Shown here one piece after another: positions 1 to 10,122 of a stretch of DNA of 64,000 nt; the stretch's first letter is position 1, and each line of letters starts with the position of its first letter. Source of the DNA: Plasmodiophora brassicae (taxonomy: Eukaryota; Endomyxa; Phytomyxea; Plasmodiophorida; Plasmodiophoridae); the NCBI GenBank assembly GCA_039704465.1, contig JASFAU010000012.1:620001-684000 (forward strand), given 5' to 3'. The notes beneath the pieces were generated by a model. It was not told the DNA's origin. It saw only the letters and a list, made by a program, of their open reading frames with translations, and did not search any database. The position numbers and the translations under genes are program-made.

Positions 1-2
1 TG

Positions 3-752
3 CCGTCGCTGGCCGCCGTCGTCGCCAGCATGGACGCGTACCCGTTCCGCTACGAGTGTGAGACGCGCGCGCAGAAGAACCGCCAGGAGATCATCCAGGA
101 CCTGAAGGGCATGGCGATGAACCTGCTGAAGCGGTTCTACCAGGCGACGCGCGGCAAGAAACCGGAACGCATCCTGTTCTACCGCGATGGTGTGTCCGAG
201 GGCCAGTTCGACCACGTCCTGAAGTACGAGCTGAATGCGCTTCGTGAGGCGTGCAACGAGCTCGAGTCCGGGTACACGCCCAAGATCACGTTCGTCATTG
301 TCCAGAAACGCCACCATGTTCGTTTCTTCCTTCCGCCGCAGGCGTCGCGCGAGGCGGACCGGTCCGGCAACGTGCCCGCCGGCACCGTCGTCGACACGAG
401 CATCACGCACCCGCGCCAGTTCGACTTCTACCTCGTGGCGCACGCCGGCATCCAGGGCACGTCGCGCCCGACCCACTACCACGTCATCTTTGACGAGAAC
501 GGGTTCACTCCCGACCTGCTCCAGGATCTGACCTACCGCCAGTGCCACCTGTACGCGCGTTGCACGCGCTCGGTGTCGCTCGTGCCGGCCGCGTACTACG
601 CGCACCTGTGCGCCTTCCGCGCCCGCTACCACAGCAAGGCCGACGAGTACGAGTACCAATCGGGATCGTCGTCCGACACGTCGACCGTGTCGGCGGGCAG
701 CGGCCTGCCCGTCGTCATGAACCGCACCGCCGGGCAGATGTACTTCATTTAG
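3..752 (+). CDS. AGO: Argonaute (PIWI domain, C-terminal part; 5' end outside window)
   Basis: Endonuclease of RNA interference that binds a small guide RNA and cleaves paired RNA. The frame is already open at base 3, beginning [11 protein letters not shown], so the N, PAZ and MID regions and the first catalytic Asp lie upstream of the window. Visible PIWI landmarks are the second catalytic Asp in [13 protein letters not shown], the [12 protein letters not shown] strand, a TSITHP turn, and the final catalytic His in [12 protein letters not shown]. The protein ends in MYFI, matching the buried hydrophobic C-terminus of Argonautes. The remaining visible catalytic residues are intact, so a slicer-competent Ago-like protein is likely. 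No introns interrupt this 250-codon segment, unlike most neighbours. Ago and Piwi subfamilies cannot be separated from this part alone. Confidence 0.95.
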   Translation, partial: PSLAAVVASMDAYPFRYECETRAQKNRQEIIQDLKGMAMNLLKRFYQATRGKKPERILFYRDGVSEGQFDHVLKYELNALREACNELESGYTPKITFVIVQKRHHVRFFLPPQASREADRSGNVPAGTVVDTSITHPRQFDFYLVAHAGIQGTSRPTHYHVIFDENGFTPDLLQDLTYRQCHLYARCTRSVSLVPAAYYAHLCAFRARYHSKADEYEYQSGSSSDTSTVSAGSGLPVVMNRTAGQMYFI

Positions 753-965
753 ACACCCGGTTGCCCGTCGTTCGACAGATCTTGTTGCGAGTTTTCCAAA
801 CGTATAAACACTGCTGCGTTGCATTCGGTTGTCACCAGACGTCGACGGAGGTCGTACCTTGCTGGCGTGACGGATTTAGGCGACGTCGATGTGGGCACCG
901 GGCGCGCGTCACGTGCTACGCGCATCACGGTGTCCGCAGCGTCCGACGTTCCCCATTGGCAAGTC

Positions 966-2419
966 ATGGCGTCGTCGCGTGTGGAGTACGTCGTCCTGGG
1001 GCGTGCGTCAAACGAGTGCCGGTGCTGACTGGTGGGGGGCGTACAGGTTGATTAGGTCGATACGCGATAGCCCCGTCAGCGAGGACGACGCCGTCGCCAT
1101 GTTCGACGCCGGCAGGGCGGCGTCGAACAACAGCGACACGTGGGATCAGGAGGACCTTCGCAGGTAGAGTGTCCCGCTGTCGATAGGGCGGTCCACCGGA
1201 TGCTCTGACGTGTGTCAATGCCAGGTTCCTCGTTGAGTTGCGCGTCGCGTTCGACTGCGAGCCAGGTTCGTCTCGTGTAGCAACCGTGCCATTGCAGGAT
1301 CGTACTGACGTTTGGGTCTAGTGGTCCCCGACGAGTGCGTTGAGGCTGCTCTACGAGAGCTCCAGCTCGACGCGAACGAGCAGGGGCGTATCTCCAAGGT
1401 ACCGAAATTCGTCCGTGCTGAAACCCGTGTCATAACGATGGGTCGTGTGTAGATGGAATGGAAATCGTTCTTCCTGTACCTTCTCGACTCGCCGCTGGTG
1501 CACTTGGAGAGCACCGCTTTTCGAAGCCTGCCGCGCACGACCGGGGGTCCACTATTCCCGCCTGACCACACAGTTGTCGTGACTATTACAAGCGACAACA
1601 GTACGCCCCACCGTTGGCAAATATGAACTGTGTGTTCATGGTTTGATGCAGACGTGTCTAGCATCACCAAGAGTTCTTTGCAGAGTGCTCTAAAACAAAG
1701 CGCTGGTGAACCTGCATCGTCGTTCCAGTTTGCCCAGTGCGGAAACACTATCGCCGCCCTTGCTGTGTATGGCTCTTTTGTTGCAAATGGGCTATGACCT
1801 CAGTGACGGTGGTCTGTAGGTTTGAGACGCCTGGTTCGGTGGAAAACGTTCTGCAGAAGAAACTGGACGGTATTGATGTGGATCGCGTCGTACTGTCTCG
1901 TTATGAGTCAGGATCCGTGTTTCCGTCATGGGCGGTTCCTGCGACATCGTCTCCCAGCAATAAGAATCCCGGGCTAGTTGCCAAGGCCCTAGCGTCAACT
2001 GTCCTGTTTGGAACTTTGGTGGTCCCTGTATGCCCTGCTGAGAAATCTGAGCGCTGACCCGACTTTAGGTGACTAGCCAAGCGAAGGCCTTGGATGAGCG
2101 CATGGGCATTTCGACGACAGCAAAGTCGGCCATCAATGCCACAACGAAGGCAGTCACCGAGACGGACGAGAAGCTGGGCATCTCAAGAAGCGTCAAAGGC
2201 GCCGCCTCCCAGGTAGACACCAAGTTGCACATTACCGAGACTGCCGCAGTCGCATCGAAGAAAAGCCAGGAGGCTGTGAACCAGGTCAAGCAGACGAGCA
2301 CAGCGCAGACCGCCATGGGCTTCGTTGGCGGCCTCCTCGGAAAGGTCAAGCAGGCGGCCGATGGCCTGAAGGCGGAAACCGAAGCGGCACTCGAAGCTAA
2401 GCGTGCTGAAAACCACTGA
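966..2419 (+). CDS. Candidate EF-hand / RRM / BPA1-type helical protein (spliced model)
   Basis: The C-terminal exon (2069-2419) carries repeated amphipathic helices with DERMGIS, DEKLGIS and DTKLHIT steps, then TAMGFVGGLLGKVKQAADG. This is the signature of the RRM-containing BPA1-like family known from plants and protists. The preceding exon holds an RRM-like strand and helix (FETPGSVENVLQKKLDGIDVD). Splicing in frame through introns of about 40-68 bp leads back to ATG 966 via exons that contain a canonical EF-hand loop (DANEQGRISKME) and a degenerate first one. In-frame junctions: 1020ish, 1164/1232, 1268/1323, 1398/1452, near 1611/1650, 1785/1838 and about 2020/2068. The 3' half is solid. 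Joining the EF-hand exons to the RRM exons is inference, and two adjacent genes remain possible because an in-frame TGA at 1624 would end the first half if unspliced. Confidence 0.55.
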
Positions 2420-2594
2420 TCAATGTTCCTCCTATAGTGACAAAATACATCCCCGGATGACTGGATGCGATTTAGTTGTTCAGCAAAAGCATCGCGTTTA
2501 GATATTCAGATCGTTCCCGGACGACCCCAAGTCCGTCAATAGAGCGTTGACCACCGGAATACGGTGCACATACGTTTGCCGTTCTCCACCGGGC

Positions 2595-5500
2595 TTAGCT
2601 TTTCGCCATTGTGACCGTTGAAACCCCATCGACAAATTTCGTCCTGAAAATGACATTGGCGTTGTCTGCGAAATCGTCTCAGCATGCGCGTTTACATGGA
2701 GCCTCCTACGCAGCGTGGCTTACTGAACATTCCGTCCTTGAGCGAAACAACGATGAACTGAGACTTGGAGAAGTGGGTCCGCAGCATGTGCCCAATGTTT
2801 TGAGTATGGGACAGGTCCAACGCAGCATCAACTACGAGCGCCAACACGTTAGAGACGGACGTTCGCACTCAAAGTCATTCGTTCACCTTCATCAAGAATG
2901 TACATTGGTGCAGGTTTGTACAGAAGAAGGGCGAGGATGAGCGACAACGCAAGAAGGGACCTTTGGCCTCCGCTAAGCTCCGATAAACTCTCCTTCCAAA
3001 TGCCTCCAAACGCAACTTTAACCTGGACGAAGACGGTTATACGACAGGCTCGTCTAGCTGGGACACACCATTACCGACCTCGAGCCCGTCGAGGACCGTG
3101 CCTCCGGTTGGCGGCTCAAGTTTGGCAAACGCTCCCGGCAGCAACATCGAGAAGATGGAACCGAAATCGCGATTAACCTATGCAGAAGCAATCGTCGTTA
3201 GGGCCATGGCGCTTCGCCTATTGTCATCCGTACCTTGTCCCAAATGGTTTGAAGGACTTGGTTCTTATTCCGGTCGAGATCAACAATGACCTGCTCAATC
3301 TTTGCTTTGTCGGCTAACACGATCGACCTTCTCTTCAACAGCTCTTGGTATTCGTGTTCGGCTTTCTCCATCATGCCCACCACCTGGATGCAAACTGAGT
3401 CGAGGGAGTCAGAAAACTATCATGACAAGACCTTTTTGTTGAGCTTTCGCTCGATCTGCGCCTGCTCAGCTTTCTTCTCGGCAAGAAGAGCCGCATCGCG
3501 TTCGGGATTTTGAGAAGCAAAGTCATATGGCGTGTTGGCCTTTCCGAAGAGGTGTTTCTCTGCTCTAATCCATGCGTGGGCCTTCAGCAACTCGTCGATG
3601 CGTTGCCTCGCAGTGTCTTGGTCTTTCTGATGGCGCGACAGTTGGTGACTGAGCTTCTTGATCTCGAGCTCAACGTCACTAAGACTCTTTTGAAGCTTCT
3701 CCAGCTTCTTAGCGAGTTCCTGAGCCTCTTTGTTCCGGTCCCGAAGTATGCCACGTTGTGCTTCCAGTTCAGAAGATCGCGATTCATACGTCGTTTGCGC
3801 TTCAGTGTATAGCTGGCCAGCAGAATTCAGCTTGTCGCGCAGCTTGGCCATGTTGATTTCTGCTGACTTAATGGACGACATTAAACCATTGGCCTGCTCG
3901 GACTGCTGAGTGATCTCAAGCTCCGCCCGATGGCACTAATTGGAGCATAACGGGTGAGTTCACCTGCGCTTGCAAGACCCATTCGTTCTACCTTCTGCTG
4001 CAGGTCGCGTAGCTTCTCGTTCACACTGGCCAAAGCGTCATTAGCAGCGCGCATACTTTTCTCAATCTCCTCGCTCTTGCGGCCACGCTGGTCGCGGGCG
4101 GCGTTAACCGATTCTTCGAGCAAGCGGGACTTTTCCGCATAAGCAGCCGCATTCGTTTCCGCTAACGCAGCCTCTTCTTGCAACATCTTGATGTGGTCGT
4201 TAAGATTATCTACTTCAACTTGAAGTGCATGGCATTCCTGTAAGTGCCGTTAGCAATTCTCAACAAAAGACAACCCTCAACGAACGTTACCGATTTCTCG
4301 ACGCGCGAATTCAACATTTCCAGATCCTGCTGGGCGCCGTCTATGGCCAGTTGCAATGCACGCGCTGCATCGCCTTGGGATTTTAGTGACGAATACTGCT
4401 GCCGAAGGTCATCAAGGGAAGCCTGGGCGACGTCCCGTGATTCAGTCGCCTTCGCTAATTCCGACAGAACAGCGAGGGCGGCCCGCGAACTGGGGCGTGA
4501 CCCTCCTCGCAGAGTTCCCTAAAGGGAAAGTGTCAGCAGCGACAGCGCAGGAGAGGTTTCCCAGCCGAGCTTACTTCAGGATTTAGTACGTCTCCTTCAA
4601 GCGTCGCAGATCGTCGTCTGATAGCAGGATCAAAGGTTACTGTTTTCGCAGCACCAGACGTTCTGCAAACGAACGACGACCCGAACACAAACTCAACTGC
4701 CGGCTCGACCTGAAGACCAGTTAATTCCAGTTCGACTGTTATACGAACAGGTAACTCACATCACGAGGATAATCTACAAGTGAAGTTGCAACCCATACAT
4801 TATCTGCCCCAACAGCTCTCTGTGCTCGCTTTAACAGCTCAGACGTAATCTTCTGGGTCGGTCTGATCTGGGCCAAAGGGATAACTGTGACCCGTTGAGT
4901 CAAGTTCCCTTTCTTCAGGAGCTGTTTGCCAGTATTCTGATTGTCGACCACGACGTTATAAAGGCGACCACCAGCGATAACCTACCAAATGGGCGCGAGT
5001 CCGTTATTAACGAGGCCTTATCAGGGAATAATTATGGTTTGAACCTCAAGGGCAATAGCGAACTCATCTTGCCGGACAGCAATCAGCTTTGCGACACGTC
5101 CCTTTACAGATGAACGATCGAAGCTCGCAGAAGGAGATGTAAACTGGAAATCAAATCTCGCAGCCTAAAGGAAAACTTGTCAGTGTGTACCGGGAGCTTG
5201 GCTGGGCACGAACCCCAGATTTACCTGAGCACGCAATTGGGCAACTCGTTCATTCCATAGTTCGACTTCACCTTGGCATGTAGTGATCCGTCCATCTACA
5301 TCCCGAAGCGATTCGGAGATTCTATATGGAACTATCAACGCCGACCACCCATGGCAACGTATACGGCATACTTAGGGGCGTCATATTGCCTCAGCTTTTC
5401 CAGATCTGCATCAATCCTCTTCTCCAAAGCTGTTCGTTCCTGTAGAAGTTGATGAAATGTGGGTGAAGCCTTCGCAAGCGAATTCTGCTTTTCTAAACGC

Positions 5501-7076
5501 AACATGTCACACTCTATCACACGAGGAAAACGTATGACAGACCTTTGACGGTTTTCTGCAGGTGATGCACCTTCACTAGAGCCTGATCTCTAGCTGCAGA
5601 CGCTTCTGCCTGCAGGCGACCGGCCTCCATCAGCTGCGCAGCGGAACTGCCCTGGCCATCACCGATATTGATACCGATTGCCTGCCCTACCATCTGCTAT
5701 TAAACACTGCATTGTAATAGAAACGACCCAGTGCGCGTACCTTCCATTGACGCAATCGCGTCTTCGTACTGACGACGCTGGGCGTCCAGCGAACTTCTTT
5801 CTTGGAAGAGCGATTCTGCGGAAGCCTTCGCTCCTTCGATGGTTTTTAGGGCGTTGTCATACTCGTTCCGAACTGAATCGAGTAACGATTGCTCCTCGGC
5901 AAGAGTCTTCTCCAGACCCTCAACGTTGGTTTTGTACTGCACACAGAGCTTGGCATCGGACGCGACAGCCTCTTGCAGATCGTCGATGGCGCTTTTGGCC
6001 TCATTAGAGGCACAGTTTTCAGCCACCGCCAGCTCGTTGGATACAGAGTCGATTTCGGCTCGAAGATCGGCCTCCTTCGTGTGAAGGTCGTCAACGGAAT
6101 TCTGCAAGCTGTAAGCAATTGCGGCTGTAGCACCCTGGGGTTCGCAGACCTTATACTCAACAGCAATCGGCGCGTTTAAACTTTGTTCGGCTTGAACGAA
6201 GCGGTAGGCAGTTGCGCGACGATCAAGACGTTGGATATCGGTCGCGTTGGCAGACCTGATGGAGGGGGATATCAGCAAACACGGTTACGTATCTCGCGGT
6301 GAACGACCATTTGTGAAAGAGAGCACATTCTCGACGGAGCTTCTCCAGCTGCGGTGTGATCTCCTCGGAAAGCGTCTTGTTGATCTCGGCGACTTTCAGC
6401 TCCTTCTTTTCGATTGTATTCAGCGCGGCCGTCTTCTTCGTTTCGTACATGCGCGTACCGGCCGCTTCTTCCAACAGGCCCAGGATTTCGGGAGGCGTCA
6501 TGTTCAGCACCTTCGTGATGCGACCCTGCATGACGAGGAAGGTCGGATTGCTGATGTTGAGTTGCACGGAGTGGAACAGATTCTGCACTCTGTTCAGCTG
6601 GGCCATGTGGCCGTTGATCAGGTACTTGTTTTTCCCGTTGACGACCACCTATCGCAACTTGAATGTCACAAAGCGGCGTGCACCGACATAAGCGTGACTA
6701 ACTTGACGCGTGACAGTCAGCTCTTGGTACTGCTCGTATCCGATGGGGCTGTTAGCCTTGTCCGTATTATCGAACACGACTGTCACAGACGCCTTCGTGA
6801 CACCAGCCTGGCCCTGTTTGTAGACCAGTTCGCGAAGGCTGCTCGCACGAACGTGCGCGAGTTGCGATATTCCCAGTACAAAGCAAATCGCATCCAGGAT
6901 GTTGGACTATCGACAGCAACGATTTAAGTCGGCGAAACGTGGAATCTAACACTGCGGGCGACCTTGCCACTCCCATTCTCGCCCGTGATCGCCGTAAAAC
7001 TCGGATCCCATCCGTTGATCACCGTCCTCGTACCGTACGATTTGAACCCCTCGATTATCAGCTGCTTGATGTACAT
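2595..7076 (-). CDS. SMC2: SMC2, condensin ATPase subunit (many short introns)
   Basis: Core ATPase of condensin, which pairs with SMC4 and compacts mitotic chromosomes. The protein starts [15 protein letters not shown] at 7076; an upstream in-frame extension does not match the family. Walker A (GENGSGK) lies near 6960-6985, then [30 protein letters not shown], and long coiled-coil exons between 6280 and 3300. The C-terminal head first seems to be missing because the frame closes at about 3198. Removing introns of roughly 55 bp recovers [12 protein letters not shown], the signature LSGGQRS (about 2957-2980), Walker B MYILDE (about 2888-2905), [10 protein letters not shown] and [13 protein letters not shown], ending at TAA 2595-2597. 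Both ATPase half-sites are therefore present. Exon boundaries in the hinge region (about 4190-5700) were not all resolved. It is convergent with the BPA1-type gene. Confidence 0.93.
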
Positions 7077-7278
7077 CGGCACGCAGGACCCGGCGACCAG
7101 CCCCGCTGCCAACGCTGATCGAGAGGCGCCCCTCAAATCCGTCAGTCACGGACTGTTCTGCTCAGCTGGGGGGCAATCGGCAACGGCAAACGTCTGTTGC
7201 GCAGCGTATTGCTGCTGATATTGGGACAGAGAGCGAGTGGACAACTAGCCGGCGTATGTACTAGAACAGTGTAGCGAT

Positions 7279-7874
7279 TTACAGTGAGTCGAGACGGATG
7301 TCGGTGTGCAGGGCAGAGCTGAGTTCTTGTTGTAGGAGTTCCCCTAGGTTGAGTTGGTCCCGTGTGTCCGCCCATGCTTTCGAATTCGGCAGGTAGTCGA
7401 ACCGTTTCGGACCGCTGTACGTATTCAGTAGCTGCACGAGCAACGACCCTTGCCGTCTACCTGATTGGCGACGATAGCCACAGCTGCCTGTTTGGAGTCT
7501 GCTTGTTGAGCACCCAGGTCCCGCTGTCTGTCAACCCTATGGTGAGTACGCCGTCCTGCCATTGGTCGATCAATTGTCCCAGCAGCAATGCCCCTATGAC
7601 GCCCATGTACCGTAAGTTGCACATCCATGGCGCTCGGCGGCACATCACTGTCGGTGAGCGCCTCGTCGATCGCATGCAGCGTATCATCCGCAATGCCATG
7701 AAACGTGCCTTCGTCAATGTTTTGTGGCGTCCACACGGGCGGTAGCCCCCCGCTGTGACTGCTACAGGCGCGGGTCGCACGCCACACCGCACGGCGCCCT
7801 CGAACTACCCGGCTGACGACGAACATTTTTGATCCCGCGCTGCCCCGAAACGGCAAACGCCGCACCCGCCCCAT
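7279..7874 (-). CDS. FXN: Frataxin, mitochondrial iron-sulfur cluster assembly factor
   Basis: Small mitochondrial matrix protein that activates the cysteine desulfurase complex. Three exons join in frame. The first runs from ATG 7874 through an Arg-rich N-terminus suited to mitochondrial import, then FHGIADDTLHAIDEAL. The second contains GVLTIGL and the family hallmark NKQTPNRQLWLSSP. The third starts GPKRFDY and ends at TAA 7279-7281. Introns lie at about 7555-7610 and 7438-7483. The acidic first helix (DDTLHAIDE) and the conserved sheet residues N-K-Q-T-P-N-x-Q-x-W are all present, so it looks functional. It sits head-to-tail downstream of nothing obvious and is divergent from CFAP77, with only about 75 bp between the two start codons. 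Confidence 0.93.
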
Positions 7875-7949
7875 GATCGATGCTATTGTATCTGGACGGG
7901 ATCGTCATGCGTACCACCAAATCCGTTCGGTGGTGTGTCTAGCGACGCC

Positions 7950-8592
7950 ATGTTCAACCTGGATAACGAGACGGACCCGAACGAGTTCCTGCCGCCCGGG
8001 CGGTCGTTCAGGACGAACCCGCTGCTGGTGCATAGTCGCGTGGGACGCTCCGCGAGGAAGATCGAGCGTAAACTGCCACCGTCGCATGTGTTCGGGAAGG
8101 TGGAGGTCATCGTCAACGACGGCGCCAAGCAGGCGCTTACCAACTGGCAGACGCATGTTCCGAAGGTAACGTCGCCGGTCGATGGCATAACGCTATCTGA
8201 CCTGGGCGAAGTCGCATGCGGAAGCCGGCCGAGATTTCGTGACCCTGAATCGAGATGCGATCAAGAGCGGCGCGCTCTCATCGAGAACCGTCGCCGAGTA
8301 CCGCAAACAGGACAATGCGAAGACCGCGACGAAGGGCGCGAAAAGCCCAGTGCAGACAGCGCGGCCGACTGCAACCGAGCGCAAGAGCAGCAGCAACGCA
8401 GCGGCCGGTGTATCGTCCAAAGGCCGTCCCGGGACGCCCATTGGCGCCGTCCTTACGGGCCAATACCAGCACGAATGGGAGGCTCGCCAGCGGGCCAACA
8501 TGGCGCAACGTTGGGCGAAGAAGAAGCACCAGCTGGTGACGCGGCCGACGAAAGCCTCCCAGGGTCACACGAAGCCTACAACTGCACGTTAA
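7950..8592 (+). CDS. CFAP77: CFAP77, axonemal microtubule inner protein
   Basis: Cilia- and flagella-associated protein 77 binds doublet microtubules of axonemes. The first exon contains NPLLVHSRVGRSARK, then LPPSHVFG, matching the family's opening motif. A 46-bp intron (gtaacg...cgaag) after HVPK joins in phase 0 to SHAEAGRDFVTLNRDAIKSG, the second family motif. GRPGTPIGAVLTGQYQHEWEARQ gives the typical C-terminal motif. Stop is at 8590-8592. ATG 7950 is the first Met in frame. The frame is open back to 7935, and a 3' splice-like tctag just before leaves room for a short upstream exon. Presence of this gene indicates an organism that makes motile flagella, probably zoospores. Confidence 0.85.
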
Positions 8593-8700
8593 CAAATGCT
8601 TCGATCGCGTTCCACAGTTACTAAACCCCTCTGTTGCTGCCGACCATGCCTCTGATAATGATGTCGCTAAAGCCGGGCCCGGACTTCGAATTCGTGCGGC

Positions 8701-9960
8701 ATGGCGCTGTTCGAGACGTCAACGCAGCGGAACCAATGGATATTCACGACCGACGAACTAGCCGCGTAGGCCAGTAGGTTGCAGATGCGAAGGCGACCGA
8801 TTGATGTGGTGTGGTGCAGGAAGCGGCGTGCCGCTCTGGAACAGTACCGAAGCGAGCGGTCGTCGGTGATGACTGACGCGAACGCCGACGAGTTGACTGA
8901 CGCCGAGCAGGCGACAATGCTGCGTTATTATGAACGTCGTATTCAAGAATTCGCGGCAACGTTTCGCCTGCCGCCAACCGTTGTGGTAACGGGCACCTTA
9001 TCGCAGATGTGGCTTGGTCTTTAACAGGCGTCGTTCCGTTTCAGGGCACTGCAATTGTATACTTCAAGAGGTTCTACCTCGGGCGCACTGTCATGGACGA
9101 AGAGCCTCGTGTGATTGCGGCGACAGCTTTACTTCTGGCCACGAAATCAGAGGAGGCACACATCCGTATTGGCGACCTGGCTAACGCGACGGGGACGACA
9201 GCATCCCAACTGGTCGAGAACGAGCATGTCCTGATCGAAGGGATCAACTTCCATTTGAAAGTTCACACGCCGTATCGAGCGGTTCAGGGCTTCGTCAATG
9301 AGCTGAAGCACCTGGACAAGGACAAGGCGAAGCCGCTGTTGAACGGTGCGACCGGGCTCGTCGAACAGCTCATGTTTTCGGATGCAATATTTCTGTTTCC
9401 GCCATCGCAAATCGCCCTCTCTTGTGTCAGGGGAGCCGCCAGTAACCTTGACCTGGGCGACGTCGTCGACAGGTCAACGCGTCTGTCGCTGCCAATCCGT
9501 TTCGGATATGTGCTGATAGTGTGATAGGTTCCTAGTTCAGCTTGACGATGGCAACCCCGAGTTCGAGAAGCTGACAACAGCTCTGAATGCAATTGACGAC
9601 CTAGCAAACGAAGTTTCCAGTGTCGGCCCTGGCAGTCGCGAGCTTCATGCGGAACTGAAGCACAAGCGAGATCAGTGCCGGAACTTGCTACGTGACCCCA
9701 CAAGCGACGTGTACGCCCCCCGTACCACGCCGATATTTGGTTTCCTTCTTACGTTATGTGGTACCGACAGTGCAAAGGATCGTAAAGCAGCGATTGACGA
9801 AGAGCGCGACCTGAAACGACTGCAGAAGCACATGAACGCCGCGACCTTGCCCCTCCCGGCCGTCCCACCTGCTTCCCATCCTCCGCCACCATCTGGGTTG
9901 ACACCCGAACCCAAGCGCCGGCGCAGCACGCGCACATCAAACACGGGGAGCAAATTGTAA
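8701..9960 (+). CDS. CCNH: Cyclin H, CDK-activating kinase / TFIIH subunit
   Basis: Regulatory partner of CDK7 in the CDK-activating kinase and TFIIH. ATG 8701 gives an N-terminal helix QRNQWIFTTDELAA. A 54-bp intron leads to KRRAALEQY, and YYERRIQEFAATFRLPPTVV is followed by an intron (about 8990-9050). The cyclin box continues GTAIVYFKRFYLGRTVMDEEPRVIAATALLLATK, then NFHLKVHTPYRAVQGF and the second box FLFPPSQIALSC, all characteristic of cyclin H. A further intron near 9458-9536 precedes the tail with NPEFEKLTTALNAIDDL. The last 90 codons are Pro/Lys/Arg rich (PKRRRSTRTSNTGSKL), possibly a nuclear localisation tail longer than in animals. Confidence 0.9.
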
Positions 9961-10122
9961 CAATACAGCTCGGCAGTACCAGTGTAGTAGGTAGTCCTGA
10001 CTCAGCCGCATGCGCAAACAGGGAGTGGGACGTAGACGTAGCTGCTGCAGTCTTCATGCGGGTTTGGAATTGCGACGGACATTTTCCATTGCAGTTCGCG
10101 ATTGCCAGGTGGCGCTGCTGTC

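Noticed and set aside
2611..3289. Plus-strand frames 2611-2940, 2898-3176 and 3098-3289 first looked like a broken unknown gene.
   Set aside because: The reverse strand of this interval splices into the SMC2 C-terminal ATPase head with LSGGQRS and Walker B, so these frames are antisense shadows.
3198..3383. SMC2 appeared truncated because its frame stops at 3198.
   Set aside because: A canonical GT-AG intron removes the stop and the head domain continues to 2595.
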